DNA from: Eutrophocola sp965661105
GTDB lineage: Bacteria; Pseudomonadota; Gammaproteobacteria; Pseudomonadales; Pseudohongiellaceae
Direction: 5' to 3'
Length of the DNA stretch: 64,000 bases
NCBI GenBank assembly: GCA_965661105.1
Contig: CBFICR010000010.1
Span: 1-64,000 of the forward strand
In this document: positions 63,783-64,000 of the stretch, piece by piece
How positions within the stretch are numbered: position 1 is the first letter of the stretch
How the letters are laid out: every line of letters begins with the position of its first letter
Notes under the pieces: model-generated
The model's input: the letters and a program-made list of their open reading frames with translations, nothing else
The model's database searches: none
Told to the model about the DNA's origin: nothing
Program-made: the position numbers and the translations under genes

Positions 63783-64000
63783 GTGAAACGAACCCTGACC
63801 CACTTTTTCTCAAGCACCGCCATTAAGCAGTTTTTTGCACCTGCGCTATTGATTTTGCTTGTTAATTTTCCATCTTCGACACTGGCGGCCAGCGCCGATT
63901 TCCCCGTTCCTGACAGTATTCGCCCCGCAATTAATTTCTGGATAAGTGTCTATACCCAGGCTGATACTAATAGTGGATTTCTGCATGATGCCCATGATCT
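63783..64000 (+). CDS. MltD-like lytic murein transglycosylase (3' end outside window)
   Basis: Open frame from GTG 63783 to the window end, 72 residues. A signal peptide (FAPALLILLVNFPSSTLA) is followed by IRPAINFWISVYTQADTNSGFLHDAHDL, the conserved FW...VY...HD segment just before the lytic transglycosylase domain in MltD/LysM enzymes. Catalytic domain and LysM repeats would lie beyond the window. No clear ribosome site. Confidence 0.65.
   Translation, partial: MKRTLTHFFSSTAIKQFFAPALLILLVNFPSSTLAASADFPVPDSIRPAINFWISVYTQADTNSGFLHDAHD

Noticed and set aside
1..64000. tRNA, rRNA, tmRNA, prophage or insertion sequence
   Set aside because: No T-arm GTTCGAATC-type signature, tmRNA ends, transposase, integrase or phage structural gene was found on either strand by reading.

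Overview
The window is gammaproteobacterial chromosome, almost entirely coding, with no prophage, transposase, rRNA, tRNA or CRISPR array that I can see. Protein sequences and gene order (yajC-secD-secF, suhB-trmJ-iscRSUA-hscBA-fdx-iscX, ndk-rlmN-pilW-rodZ-ispG-hisS-yfgM-bamB-der, guaB-guaA-tadA, purL) match the Pseudomonas/Oceanospirillales-type backbone. De novo glycine betaine synthesis from glycine and a betaine-type transporter suggest a salt-tolerant, probably marine, member. TTG and GTG starts are common (hscA, hisS, yfgM, regB, gntR; trmJ, hscB, regA).

Layout. 1-8.3 kb: end of queA, pyk (reverse), mdh, tgt, yajC-secD-secF. 8.3-10.7 kb: a 2OG-Fe(II) oxygenase-like gene, suhB (reverse), trmJ. 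10.7-16.8 kb: the full ISC iron-sulfur operon behind a promoter carrying two abutting IscR-type sites. 17.1-27.7 kb: ndk to der plus a glutamine amidotransferase. 27.8-32.1 kb (reverse): ppk1, a methyltransferase, xseA. 32.2-36.5 kb: a small secreted protein, guaB, guaA, tadA. 36.5-40.6 kb: a MarR/EctR-like regulator divergent from GSMT-SDMT-BCCT, an osmoprotection locus. 40.7-41.8 kb: a TorF-family porin behind a sigma-54 promoter with NtrC-like enhancers. 41.9-45.5 kb: carbonic anhydrase and SulP transporter (reverse) divergent from an OxyR-like LysR regulator. 45.5-46.2 kb: a 709-bp non-coding stretch. 46.2-50.1 kb: purL. 50.1-53.4 kb: two small reverse genes, one a C-terminal CxxCH lipoprotein, divergent from a RegB/RegA redox two-component system. 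53.4-61.5 kb (reverse): an eight-gene transport island running from a YtrA-type GntR regulator to a MacB-like permease. 61.7-64 kb: CBS protein, NIF3-like protein, DUF4159 protein and the start of an MltD-like transglycosylase.

The most interesting signal is in the 709-bp gap before purL. On the minus strand a near-consensus sigma-54 promoter (45856-45872) lies about 85 nt upstream of a strong intrinsic terminator (45732-45760), with two NtrC-like sites further upstream (45957-46012). This predicts a nitrogen-regulated small RNA of about 115 nt with three hairpins that all present C-rich loops. The torF promoter has the same architecture, so the two probably share a regulon.

Other signals are 7-bp-periodic CAAG/CTTG intergenic elements, tandem duplications that copy the 3' ends of iscS and hisS including their stop codons, and a 22-bp operator in front of the gntR-ABC island. 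All functional calls come from reading the sequence and from family knowledge; no database search was run.
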